From assembly GCA_049613665.1 (NCBI GenBank), contig JBMZCV010000011.1, positions 1 to 51,761 of the forward strand: DNA of 51,761 nt, in the 5' to 3' direction. This DNA is from JBMZCV01 sp049613665. Lineage in GTDB: Bacteria; Bacteroidota; Bacteroidia; Chitinophagales; UBA2359. Shown in pieces: positions 1 to 7,943 of this stretch; within the stretch, counting starts at the first letter, position 1; each line of letters opens with the position of its first letter. The position numbers and the translations under genes are program-made. Under the pieces are notes generated by a model that worked only from the letters and a program-made list of their open reading frames with translations, ran no database searches and was not told the DNA's origin.

Positions 1-94
1 TATGTTTCCCTTGTCAAAAGGCGTTTTTTTATTCAACTGAAAATTGTTATAAAAAATGTCCAAATTTTTGTTAAAAAAAAGAAAAAGTTAAACT

Positions 95-637
95 ATGAAT
101 TTAGAAACAAAAAGATTAAAAATTGTTGCTTTAAAACACACAGATATTTCGGATATTCATTTGATGAATAGCTTTGAAAGTGTTGCAAGATATAATACGA
201 TAGGTATTCCAAGCGACATAAGCGAAACAGAAAAAATGCTATTGCCAATATTGGAGGAGCAAGAAAAAGAAAATCCTACCAAATTTGTTTGGACGATTCG
301 GAAGCGAGAAAATGATGAGTTTTTAGGCGAAGTAGGCATGAATTTGTCGTCAAAAAAGTATAATCGAGGCGAAATTTATTACAGTTTATTGCCGAAATAT
401 TGGGGAAAAGGCTATGCAACAGAAGTTACCAAAAGGATTATTATTTATGGTTTTGAAGTTTTAAAATTGCATAGAATAGAAGCTGGCGTAGCTACCGAAA
501 ATGCTGCTTCTATAAGACTACTCGAAAAAATAGGTATGATAAGAGAAGGTTTGAGGCGAAAAGTATTGCCCATTAGAGGCACTTGGAAAGACAATTATAT
601 GTATGCTATTTTGGAGGAAGATAAAAGAGATTATTGA
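95..637 (+). CDS. GNAT-family N-acetyltransferase (RimJ/RimL-like)
   Basis: A 180-residue protein of the GNAT fold, Acetyltransf_3 type, which moves an acetyl group from acetyl-CoA to an amine. The acetyl-CoA binding loop is YWGKGYATE at residues 102-110. It is followed by the usual helix and the ENAASIRLLEKIGM segment at about 135-148, where the Asn and the Gly-Met turn are typical of RimJ/RimL and ribosomal-protein or antibiotic acetyltransferases. Full length for the family, no signal peptide, so cytosolic. The ATG follows an A-rich leader. It stands alone, with a promoter and repeat-filled gap before yidC. The substrate cannot be read from the sequence; the RimJ/RimL label is by family resemblance only. 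Confidence 0.9.
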   Translation: MNLETKRLKIVALKHTDISDIHLMNSFESVARYNTIGIPSDISETEKMLLPILEEQEKENPTKFVWTIRKRENDEFLGEVGMNLSSKKYNRGEIYYSLLPKYWGKGYATEVTKRIIIYGFEVLKLHRIEAGVATENAASIRLLEKIGMIREGLRRKVLPIRGTWKDNYMYAILEEDKRDY

Positions 638-742
638 AAATCATTTTCAGACGTGAGATTGTTTCTAAAATAAGAAAATATATCAAAGTGTAGTTTTCGC
701 AAGTTTTCGGACACAATTTCATGCAGGTAGCTTAAAATTTTG

Positions 743-750
743 TACCTTTG
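743..750 (+). promoter_or_regulatory. Bacteroidota -7 promoter box upstream of yidC
   Basis: TACCTTTG fits the TAnnTTTG consensus of the Bacteroidota primary sigma factor and is followed by a GC-rich start region. I see no clean TTG box at the -33 position. Transcription from here would give a leader of about 260 nt that contains the R1 repeat at 771-932. Confidence 0.5.
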
Positions 751-770
751 CGGCCTTATTTAAAAAAAAG

Positions 771-932
771 GTAACTGTTTAGGTATGGGCTTTTGAGATA
801 AAAAATGAAGCTATTTTCTTTTAGGCAAAGCTGTTTTTGAACTGAATAGCATCGCTCTTGAGTGAAAAAAAGCTGTCGCATAAATGGAAATAGGTATTTT
901 TTAGCCAAAATTGCCATAACATAAATAGTTAC
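771..932 (+). repeat. R1 interspersed repeat, longest copy (162 bp)
   Basis: Begins GTAACTGTTTA and ends TAAATAGTTAC, an imperfect inverted pair. The interior (agcatcgctcttgagtgaa ... aaatggaaatag ... attgccataac) recurs at 12050-12144 and 32547-32664. It sits in the probable 5' leader of yidC. Confidence 0.75.
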
Positions 933-1016
933 AAAAAATACTTGATAGTTTTGCAAAGCTTTCACAGAACGTTTTGCCGATGAAAAGCATTTATAAATCG
1001 AACCGAAATACTTGTA

Positions 1017-2969
1017 ATGGATAAAAATACGCTAAATGCACTCATTCTGATTGCTTTACTCTTTTTTGTGTATAGCATGATTGTGCAACCACCGCCAGAA
1101 TCGCAACAAACCACGACTAATGATACTACGGCGGTAACAACAAATACGACTGCTATATCTGAAAAGGTAGTTGATAATACGCCAAAAATTGAGACAGATA
1201 GTTTAGGTCAGATAGTTCAGAAAGGACTTTTTGAGCAAGCAGCTACTGCCGAAGAATTTGTGACTTTAGAAAATGATTTAGTTAAAGTTAAAATTTCTAA
1301 CAAAGGTGGCCGCATTTATACTACCGAGCTAAAAGATTATAAAACTTATGCTCAAGAGCCATTGATTTTGATTGATGGCGACCAAAACTTATTTAATTAT
1401 CACATTACGATTGATGCCGAGAAAAAGGCGATTGATACGAAAGATTATTTTTTCAAAATACAGAGTGCCTCGAAAGATGCCGTTACGCTTCGTTTGTATT
1501 ACACAAAAGATAGCAACAGCTACATCGAACAGTCATATCGCCTGACAGACAAGAGCTATATCGTTGATTATGATTTCAATATTGTGGGTTTTGAGCAGTA
1601 TATCGACAATAACAGGAATATTCAGCTAGAGTGGAAAACGCATTTGCGACAGCAAGAAAAAGCTATGGATCCTGAGCGATATACCACAGGAGTATATTAC
1701 AAGGAGTCGCAAGATGATGTTAGTTATTTAGCCGAAACAAAAGACGATACCGAAGAAATTGGCTTTTCGCTTGATTGGGTAAGCTTCAAACAACAGTTTT
1801 TCAATAGTACACTGATTGCTGATAAGGCTTTCAAAACTGCCAATTTGGAAGTAAAAACACCACCAATAGAAGACGGTACAACTTTGGAAATAGCGTCTGC
1901 CGATTTGCAATTTTCATACAAACGTACAGGTACTTTTAGCTTTCCGATGCACTTTTATATGGGGCCAAATCAATACAAAGAATTGAAGGCTTTAAACTAC
2001 AATATGGAAGAAATGATACCGCTTGGTTGGGGTATTTTCGGCTGGGTAAATCGTTGGCTCATCATTCCGATGTTTGACTTTTTGCACAAATATATCGGTA
2101 GTTTTGGTATCATCATTCTGGTTTTGACTTTTACTATCAAACTCGTTTTATTTCCGCTAACTTATCGTTCTTATCGCTCTTTTGCGAGCATGAATGTCTT
2201 GAAGCCAGAAATTGAAGCCTTAAAAGCAAAGCATGGTGATGACCCACAGCGTATTCAGCAAGAGCAAATGAAACTGTATTCGCAAGCTGGCGTAAATCCA
2301 CTTGGAGGCTGTCTGCCGCAAATGGTGCAACTGCCGATTTTGATTGCGATGTATCGGTTTTTCCCTGCTTCTATTGAGCTACGGCAAGAAAGTTTCCTTT
2401 GGGCGGAAGACCTTTCTACTTACGATTCTATTATGAGTTTGCCATTTGCAATTCCTGCTTATGGCGACCATGTAAGTTTGTTTTGTTTGTTATCGGCTTT
2501 GAGTACCCTTGCTTATGTGCGTATCAATCAATCTATGACACCCAATGCTGGCGGAGAGTTTGCGAAACAAATGCAGATGTTCCAATACATTATGCCTGTG
2601 ATGCTGTTGTTTTTCTTCAATAATTTTGCGGCTGGTTTGACATACTATTTCTTTTTGTCAAATGTGTTTAGCTTTACTCAACAGTATGCTATCAAAAATT
2701 TCTTTATTGATGAAGAGAAAATTTTGGCTCAAATACAAGAAAACAAGAAAAAACCTGCTAAAAAGTCTGGCTTTCAGCAGCGTTTGGAGCAAATGCTAAA
2801 AGAACAGCAAGCACAAGCGGAGGCGAAACAAAATGGTACGACTTATCAAAAACCTACCAAAAAGTCGAAATCACGAGGTAGAGCAAATTTGAATAACCCA
2901 ATGGGAGAAGGCGAAGAAAAAAGAGGTAGCAACTATACAAAGCCTAAAAATAGAAAGAAGAAAAAATAA
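1017..2969 (+). CDS. yidC: Membrane protein insertase YidC
   Basis: A 650-residue YidC/Oxa1/Alb3 insertase, which places proteins into the inner membrane alone or with SecYEG. The N-terminal membrane anchor is at residues 7-22. A Thr-rich linker and a large periplasmic beta domain follow (about 60-340). The conserved 60KD_IMP insertase core with the remaining membrane segments spans about 355-570; it includes VLFPLTYRSYRSFASM and the GVNPLGGCLPQMVQLPI loop. The tail after residue 575 is very basic and ends in RKKKK, as in other Bacteroidota YidC proteins; such tails are thought to help ribosome contact. The ATG at 1017 is the only reasonable start. It is followed by a strong terminator. Confidence 0.98.
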   Translation: MDKNTLNALILIALLFFVYSMIVQPPPESQQTTTNDTTAVTTNTTAISEKVVDNTPKIETDSLGQIVQKGLFEQAATAEEFVTLENDLVKVKISNKGGRIYTTELKDYKTYAQEPLILIDGDQNLFNYHITIDAEKKAIDTKDYFFKIQSASKDAVTLRLYYTKDSNSYIEQSYRLTDKSYIVDYDFNIVGFEQYIDNNRNIQLEWKTHLRQQEKAMDPERYTTGVYYKESQDDVSYLAETKDDTEEIGFSLDWVSFKQQFFNSTLIADKAFKTANLEVKTPPIEDGTTLEIASADLQFSYKRTGTFSFPMHFYMGPNQYKELKALNYNMEEMIPLGWGIFGWVNRWLIIPMFDFLHKYIGSFGIIILVLTFTIKLVLFPLTYRSYRSFASMNVLKPEIEALKAKHGDDPQRIQQEQMKLYSQAGVNPLGGCLPQMVQLPILIAMYRFFPASIELRQESFLWAEDLSTYDSIMSLPFAIPAYGDHVSLFCLLSALSTLAYVRINQSMTPNAGGEFAKQMQMFQYIMPVMLLFFFNNFAAGLTYYFFLSNVFSFTQQYAIKNFFIDEEKILAQIQENKKKPAKKSGFQQRLEQMLKEQQAQAEAKQNGTTYQKPTKKSKSRGRANLNNPMGEGEEKRGSNYTKPKNRKKKK

Positions 2970-2992
2970 ATATTGCTAATTATGAAATATAG

Positions 2993-3034
2993 AAATGCCC
3001 AACGTGAAATAGCTTCACGTTGGGCATTTTTTTT
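2993..3034 (+). terminator. Intrinsic terminator after yidC
   Basis: A perfect 16-bp stem (2993-3008 with 3014-3029, core GCCCAACGTGAA) with a 5-nt loop is followed by a run of eight T. It starts 24 bp after the yidC stop. Confidence 0.93.
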
Positions 3035-3035
3035 A

Positions 3036-3103
3036 GTATTTAAGAACAAAATAACGCCTTGATTGTCAATGCGAATGCTTTATTGAATAGCACTTGGCAC
3101 TTA
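3036..3103 (+). repeat. R2 interspersed repeat, shortened copy
   Basis: Contains the R2 landmarks CCTTGATTGTCAATGCG, CGAATGCTTTATT and AATAGCACTTGGCACTTA. The left part is truncated compared with the 107-bp copies at 5014 and 23066. Confidence 0.7.
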
Positions 3104-3125
3104 AAATCCTTTATAGTTCCTAATC

Positions 3126-3935
3126 TCAACTCGCATATTCAGGAAAAAGCATAAACAACATTCTTTCTTTTTGTCGAATTGTAGCTTGCGTTTCTGGCGA
3201 AATATAATTTTGCCATTTCTTGCTACGTCGTTTCGACACATTGATTCTATCTTTGTTTACGATAAAATCAATTTCGGTTTTTGGCAAATTCATGGTGAGC
3301 AAAAAATCGTATAATTCTTGATTGAGATTTTCGGTATGCAAAAAATTTATATTAGGCAAATCATGCTTAAAAGCACCGCTATCAATATATTCATCTGTTA
3401 GTTTTTCGTTGATAATTTCGGTAGGATTTTCAAAGAAAAATTTGATAAATTCTATCGTTTGTGTACCAACTTCTACTTTTGGCGATAGCTTATCGCCCAA
3501 CAACAAACGACGGCCATATTTATTTGTCATTTGATAAAACTCATCAAAATTAATATCTGGATAGTTTGGAAAGTCTTTTTTCAACTCACTTTCCTCGCCA
3601 TGAGGGTGCTTTTTCCAAAACGAAAATTCATACATAGACACAATTCTATCGAAAGGATTGCGAACTGCTGCTACAATATTTTTGTGTTGATGCTCGGCTG
3701 GAATTTGCCAAAAAGCACCATGCTGATTGTGTCGATTTTCTCGTGCGGCCAAATCATTCCATAAAATAGGCAATAACAATTCTTTATAATAAGCACTTTT
3801 CATGATTTTTTGCTGAATCAAAAAGCGTTTTAGCTTATTTTCACGCTTTTCATACAGTTCTTTTAGCGTATGTCTAATAAAAGTAGAACCTGTTTTTGGC
3901 CAATTTAGCACCACAAAATCATCTGTAACAATCAT
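3126..3935 (-). CDS. Sulfotransferase family 2 protein
   Basis: A 269-residue cytosolic sulfotransferase-fold protein (Sulfotransfer_2 type), which transfers sulfate from PAPS to a hydroxyl, usually on a carbohydrate or lipid. The 5'-phosphosulfate loop is WPKTGSTFI at residues 12-20. The 3'-phosphate motif is VRNPFDRIVSMY at 91-102, with the Arg and Ser of the family. A histidine in QHGAFWQIP near residue 72 is placed as in related enzymes. A TACCTTTG box lies about 58 bp upstream of the ATG. It is a single gene pointing away from the lipoprotein cluster. The acceptor is unknown; surface polysaccharide or capsule is a reasonable inference. Confidence 0.88.
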   Translation of the reverse strand: MIVTDDFVVLNWPKTGSTFIRHTLKELYEKRENKLKRFLIQQKIMKSAYYKELLLPILWNDLAARENRHNQHGAFWQIPAEHQHKNIVAAVRNPFDRIVSMYEFSFWKKHPHGEESELKKDFPNYPDINFDEFYQMTNKYGRRLLLGDKLSPKVEVGTQTIEFIKFFFENPTEIINEKLTDEYIDSGAFKHDLPNINFLHTENLNQELYDFLLTMNLPKTEIDFIVNKDRINVSKRRSKKWQNYISPETQATIRQKERMLFMLFPEYAS

Positions 3936-3992
3936 AAATAAAACTTTTTTCGGCTTTTAAGCAAAGAAATGTATAGTTTCGCAACTATTTTT

Positions 3993-4000
3993 CAAAGGTA
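3993..4000 (-). promoter_or_regulatory. Bacteroidota -7 promoter box of the sulfotransferase gene
   Basis: TACCTTTG on the minus strand, 58 bp before the start codon. Upstream TTG-like triplets exist but the -33 spacing is not ideal. Confidence 0.5.
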
Positions 4001-4061
4001 CACATTTTTCAAATTTCAATTCTAGCTTTTTCAAAAATATTTTTTCGCACAAAAAATAGAA

Positions 4062-4094
4062 AAGACCTTACTCGCACTCAAGGAGTAAGGTCTT
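4062..4094 (-). terminator. Intrinsic terminator after the lipoprotein genes
   Basis: Stem of 12 bp (AAGACCTTACTC with GAGTAAGGTCTT) and a 9-nt loop. Read on the minus strand it is followed by a T-rich stretch, and it lies 42 bp past the stop at 4136. Confidence 0.88.
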
Positions 4095-4135
4095 CTAATT
4101 TCACCCAATTAATTAATCAAATATGTTTGTTATTT

Positions 4136-4540
4136 TTAGTCTATATCCTCTTCCAAATGTGCATCAAGCGTATTTTCGCCTATAACTTCAATATCCCAAG
4201 TACCATTGACATAAAGTGTATAAGAACCTTCTGTAACTGTCTCAACGCCTGTGCCGCAAAAGAAACCGCCATAATAATCAAGACCTCGAATATTGGCACT
4301 TATATCAGGAAGCAGCATTATGCTTTCGAGTGTTTTGTAGTCGGTTGTTTCGTTGGCTTCTACCGTTCCAAAGTCGAGATTATATGCCTTGGTATCGACT
4401 AAATCGTGTTCGGTTTTATTGACGATTCTAAGCTGTAAACCATCAAATTCTATTGTCTCTGGCTCTACAACCTGTTTTTCGGAGCAAGCTGAAAAGAAAA
4501 TAAGTAATGATAGGAAGCAAATAAATGATAGGTTTTTCAT
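4136..4540 (-). CDS. Small lipoprotein, paralogue A (unknown function)
   Basis: A 134-residue protein with a lipoprotein signal: MKNLSF start, hydrophobic segment, and lipobox FSAC with the lipidated Cys at position 19. The mature part has a core FGTVEANETTDYKTLES followed by a C-terminal EGSYTLYVNG strand and looks like a small all-beta domain. It is the tandem paralogue of the gene at 4593-4985: the signal peptide and following SEKQVVE are nearly identical, while the mature domain is diverged. The 52-bp gap to that gene holds an R1 fragment. I do not recognise the family. An outer-membrane or periplasmic anchor is likely. Confidence 0.8.
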   Translation of the reverse strand: MKNLSFICFLSLLIFFSACSEKQVVEPETIEFDGLQLRIVNKTEHDLVDTKAYNLDFGTVEANETTDYKTLESIMLLPDISANIRGLDYYGGFFCGTGVETVTEGSYTLYVNGTWDIEVIGENTLDAHLEEDID

Positions 4541-4572
4541 GATTTTTAAGTTTAGTTAGTGTGTTTTTTTAT

Positions 4573-4590
4573 GTAACTGTTTAGAGTTGT
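4573..4590. repeat. R1 repeat end fragment
   Basis: GTAACTGTTTAGAGTTGTG-like sequence matching the left end of R1, alone between the two paralogous lipoprotein genes. Confidence 0.45.
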
Positions 4591-4592
4591 GT

Positions 4593-4985
4593 TTATTCCT
4601 GATTATCGTCTTGCAAATGAAATGGCATAGAGCCTGCTCTATCAAAGCCTATTTTAAGCGTATAAAGCCCTTCTGTTATTTCAGAAAATATAGAGTTGCC
4701 GCAAAATCCCATAATACCAAATTCCTCATCATCTGCCATTCCAATAACATGTGGTATTCCATCAATTAATCCCAAACTTTCCAACTGCATATATTCTGTT
4801 GTTTCGTAGGCTTGCACTGTTCCAAAATCAAAATTACTTATTCTAACATTATCAAAAGTTTGGCTTGATAGATTAATTACTCTAAGATTTAGGCCACTAA
4901 GCTCAGATTCTACAACCTGTTTTTCGGAGCAAGCCGAAAAGAAAATAAGGAGTGATAGAAAACAAAAAAAAGATAGATTTTTCAT
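4593..4985 (-). CDS. Small lipoprotein, paralogue B (unknown function)
   Basis: A 130-residue lipoprotein with the same leader as its downstream neighbour (LLIFFSACSEKQVVE), lipidated at Cys19. The mature domain shares the pattern NLRVIN ... NFDFGTVQAYETTEYMQLESLG ... GFCGN ... ITEGLYTLKIG with paralogue A, so the pair arose by tandem duplication. Both are read leftward and end at the terminator at 4062-4094, so they may be cotranscribed. Upstream is a gap of more than 450 bp containing an R2 copy and a short tandem repeat. Function unknown. Confidence 0.8.
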   Translation of the reverse strand: MKNLSFFCFLSLLIFFSACSEKQVVESELSGLNLRVINLSSQTFDNVRISNFDFGTVQAYETTEYMQLESLGLIDGIPHVIGMADDEEFGIMGFCGNSIFSEITEGLYTLKIGFDRAGSMPFHLQDDNQE

Positions 4986-5013
4986 GGTATTTAAAATTAA
5001 AAAAAATAGGTTT

Positions 5014-5120
5014 TAAGTAGTCGTTCAGAAGTTTTTGGGCATTTCAGTACAAGATAATACCTTGATTTTCAATGCGTTAACGACTAAACGAATGCTTTAT
5101 TAAATAGTACTTGGTACTTA
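5014..5120 (+). repeat. R2 interspersed repeat, full copy (107 bp)
   Basis: Starts TAAGTAGTCGTTCAG and ends AGTACTTGGTACTTA. By eye it differs from the copy at 23066-23172 at only five of 107 positions, and both have exactly the same length. The last 15 bases form a short hairpin. Confidence 0.88.
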
Positions 5121-5213
5121 AAATAGCAATGCCGCTCTTAGAAAAAAAACGACATTGCAAACATTACATGACTCTAGGTATAAAATTAAAGCAAGCGACA
5201 AATTATAATATGG

Positions 5214-5322
5214 TTTATTTGGTTTTCCTGAAAAAAATGTAGGTTTCAATTTATGTTGTTCAATGCTTTATTTGGTTTTCTTGAACAAAAATGTAGGTTT
5301 TATAATTTATATTGTTCAATGC
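5214..5322. repeat. Two-unit tandem repeat (53 and 56 bp)
   Basis: Each unit runs from TTTATTTGGTTTTC through AATGTAGGTTT to TTGTTCAATGC. A third unit starts at 5323 and diverges into TTTATAACGTAG, a string that recurs at about 5934. Noncoding. Confidence 0.75.
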
Positions 5323-5453
5323 TTCATTTGTTCTTTATAACGTAGATTTTTTATGAAAAGGTTGCTTTAGGATAATAAAAAAAGAAAAAAAATATTTTTA
5401 AATAAGTAATTTACTTCCCTTTTTTTGACGAAAAAATTTAAACAGTCTTTTTC

Positions 5454-5897
5454 TTAATACTCATACAAGATTTGTTTGCTTTCACTGTTAGAATCTTCAA
5501 TATTGAGCAGCACCGAAGCCTCTCCATCTGCTTCCAACTCATAAATATCGAAAGTGATAGTTCTCGTGATGTAAGCCAAACAAACTTCCTGATTTTCTAA
5601 CAACAATTTTAAGTTTCTTTGCGGTGGCAATGATTCTGCAATACTGCCCGAATCTACAAGCCTTACTTGCCAAGTGCTACCATCGCAGCCGCCAGCTCTA
5701 AAAGTAATCGACAGGCAGTTTTCTTCAATCGACAAGCTGTCAATATTTATTGGGTCGCTTGTTGCGGTTTGATAGTCGGTAGCACTAATAATGGCTTGTT
5801 GCTGGCAAGTGAGCAAAATGTCAGGTTCATCGTCATTGCAAGCCGCAAATATACCAACAACAAATAATGCTAAAATAATAAATGATAAATTTTTCAT
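5454..5897 (-). CDS. Small lipoprotein (unknown function)
   Basis: A 147-residue protein with the MKNLSF leader also used by the two lipoproteins to its left, and lipobox FAAC with Cys20. The mature part begins with the acidic NDDEPD, then carries a domain with the core ENCLSITFRAGGCDGSTWQVRLVD and ends in a run of predicted beta strands. Three further Cys residues (near 30, 61 and 70) could pair. It does not align with the FGTVxAxETT domain of the other two, so only the leader is shared. The stop lies about 470 bp before the next gene on the strand, so it is probably separately expressed. Family not recognised. Confidence 0.75.
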   Translation of the reverse strand: MKNLSFIILALFVVGIFAACNDDEPDILLTCQQQAIISATDYQTATSDPINIDSLSIEENCLSITFRAGGCDGSTWQVRLVDSGSIAESLPPQRNLKLLLENQEVCLAYITRTITFDIYELEADGEASVLLNIEDSNSESKQILYEY

Positions 5898-6223
5898 GTT
5901 TTTAGGTTTTGTATTTTTATATTGTATTTGCTTTTTATAACGTAGTTTTTTTGCTAGAAGGTTGCTTTTGGCTAAAGAAAAAATGAGGCCGCCGCAAAAC
6001 TTTTACGAAAAAAAAGAGTCGTATCTCTTTGGGATAGCTTTTTCATTTTTCAAAAATCTATTTTAAAATCAAGTACGTTTTTTTAGTAAAAAAGCTATCT
6101 TTTTGCTGAAAAAGCGATATAATTGCTTAGAAGCTATTTAAATTTTATTTTTTTTTTATAAAAATCTAAATGGCTTCTTAAAATATTCATAACATTCTTT
6201 TAATTTTTAAAAAAAGAAAAAAT
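5898..6223. other. Intergenic region with separated inverted repeat
   Basis: Holds the divergent starts of the lipoprotein and the TlpA-like gene. GATAGCTTTTT near 6034 and AAAAAGCTATC near 6091 form an inverted pair about 46 nt apart. No coding sequence seen, and no clear promoter box. Confidence 0.4.
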
Positions 6224-7639
6224 ATGTCGAAGATAATAGCCTTCTTTGCAGGTTTATTGATTTGTTGCGGAGCATTTGCTCAAAATTTAGTAACTATTCG
6301 TGGCCAACTCATCAACCCTAAAGGACAACTAGCCAGCATAGATATTCAGAAAGTACCTTTTACGGAAGACTTGGAGAGCTATGCAGGGTTTGTGGGCGAT
6401 GATGGTAGTTTTGTTATTCAATTTCCTTTAGAAACTCCTGTTGTAGCTGTCTTTTATCATGCCAACAATTTTGCAGAAGTATATATTCAGCCCAATGACG
6501 AAATGTTTATTTACGCAGATATTAAGCAGTTTTCGGAAACCATAAAGTTTACAGGAAATGGCGATATTCACAACAATTTTTTGACCAAATATAACCGAAC
6601 TTATAGCACGGCTGTTGCTCAACAAAAAGCAAGAGAACGCATCAAAAATTTGACTTCGGCCGAGTATAAAGATGCCACGAACTGCGAGCGTGACGATAAG
6701 CTCAAAATGCTAACCAACTACAAACACGAAAATCCAATTACCGAAACTTTCAAAGAGTTTATGTATGCCAAAATTGATTGTGAATGGGCAACCGATTTGA
6801 TGGATTATCCTTTTGCTTACACTATGGTAACAGATAGCGACTTTCCAGATTTGCCACCAGATTACTACGATTTTTTAGATGCAATTCAGCTCAACAACGA
6901 TATTGCAGTATCTTTGCCGATGTATAGCGAATTGTTGTTGAAATTTGTGAGCAAAAAGTTTCGTGCTGTCGTTTCGGGAGGAAGCTATGATAGCGACAAG
7001 CAGTATGTAGATAAGTATGAGTTTTCAAAAAAATATTTTAAAGGCAAGCCATTGTATTATGCACAAGGGCAATATATAATAGATGGTACGATTTATAGCA
7101 AAGTAGAATATTTGCGAGATGTCTATGCCGAGTATATGGCAAATTGTCCGTATGAAGATTACAAAAAAGTGGTGAAAGAAAAGTTTGAAAAAGCAAGTGC
7201 AACAGGTGCTGATGTGGCTGCTCCAGATTTTGAGCTTATCAATGCGGCAGGCGAACAGGTGACTCTGCAAGATTTGAAAGGCAAGGTAGTTTATCTCGAC
7301 TTTTGGGCGACATGGTGCGGCCCTTGTCTCAAAGAAATGCCTGCTTCTAAACAATTGAAAAATCATTTTGCAAACAAAGATGTAGAGTTTGTATATGTTT
7401 CGGTAGATGAAGATGCCGACAAATGGCGTGCTTTTCTTGACAAAAAGGGCTGGGACAAAAAATATCATCTACTGAATGATGGCTTGGGATTAAATTCTCC
7501 TGTTACGAATACTTACAACATCAAAGGTGTGCCAAAATATGTGATTATTGACAAAAATGGCATTATCAGAGATAGCAACGCCAAACGACCAAGCGAAATG
7601 GGCGTGATTAAAGATATTGAAGGTGCGTTGCGAAAATAA
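6224..7639 (+). CDS. TlpA-like thioredoxin-fold protein with N-terminal beta domain
   Basis: A 471-residue exported protein. The signal peptide is residues 1-19, ending AFAQ. Residues 22-120 look like the DUF4369-type beta domain often found before TlpA domains in Bacteroidota (IRGQLINPKGQLASIDIQKV). A helical middle region follows. The TlpA/ResA-type thioredoxin domain spans about 330-471; its redox motif WCGPC is at about 363-367, with the cis-Pro region GVPKYVIIDKNG near the end. Such proteins reduce disulfides in the periplasm, for example in cytochrome c maturation or stress repair; the partner here is unknown. The ATG follows an A-rich leader and the gene stands alone. Confidence 0.92.
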   Translation: MSKIIAFFAGLLICCGAFAQNLVTIRGQLINPKGQLASIDIQKVPFTEDLESYAGFVGDDGSFVIQFPLETPVVAVFYHANNFAEVYIQPNDEMFIYADIKQFSETIKFTGNGDIHNNFLTKYNRTYSTAVAQQKARERIKNLTSAEYKDATNCERDDKLKMLTNYKHENPITETFKEFMYAKIDCEWATDLMDYPFAYTMVTDSDFPDLPPDYYDFLDAIQLNNDIAVSLPMYSELLLKFVSKKFRAVVSGGSYDSDKQYVDKYEFSKKYFKGKPLYYAQGQYIIDGTIYSKVEYLRDVYAEYMANCPYEDYKKVVKEKFEKASATGADVAAPDFELINAAGEQVTLQDLKGKVVYLDFWATWCGPCLKEMPASKQLKNHFANKDVEFVYVSVDEDADKWRAFLDKKGWDKKYHLLNDGLGLNSPVTNTYNIKGVPKYVIIDKNGIIRDSNAKRPSEMGVIKDIEGALRK

Positions 7640-7753
7640 GGAAATTGTGTTTTTAGTTTAGGAATAGAAAAAACATATTTCTGAAAAGGAACTATTAAAA
7701 ATTTTGTATTGTTTATTTGAAAGATTGTTTGAGTGCTTTAAATTTACAAAAGC

Positions 7754-7840
7754 TAAGTGCCAAACATTGTTTAATAAAGTGTTGGTTTCCTTGCCAACAC
7801 ATTGAAAATCAGAGTGTTGTTTCGCTCTTGAATACCAATT
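7754..7840 (-). repeat. R2 interspersed repeat, degenerate copy
   Basis: On the minus strand it keeps TTTCAATGTGTTGGC, ACTTTATTAAA and TTTGGCACTTA in R2 order. It is clearly more diverged than the 5014 and 23066 copies. Confidence 0.55.
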
Positions 7841-7865
7841 AATACATTTTTACTTAAAAAAAAAA

Positions 7866-7902
7866 TGAAGCTAATATTTTGCATTTCAACATATTAGCTT
7901 CA
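7866..7902 (-). terminator. Terminator-like hairpin without an obvious client gene
   Basis: A 12-bp perfect stem (TGAAGCTAATAT with ATATTAGCTTCA). The adjoining A-run at 7857-7865 makes a T-run on the minus strand, but no minus-strand gene ends here. It sits just before the next plus-strand gene, so it might instead be a leader hairpin. Confidence 0.5.
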
Positions 7903-7943
7903 AAATAATGTCAAATTATTTATTTAAAAAAAACAAAAAAGTT

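Noticed and set aside
756..965. A minus-strand open frame of 69 codons between the GNAT gene and yidC
   Set aside because: It lies on the R1 repeat, has no family features, and other R1 copies do not keep the frame open.
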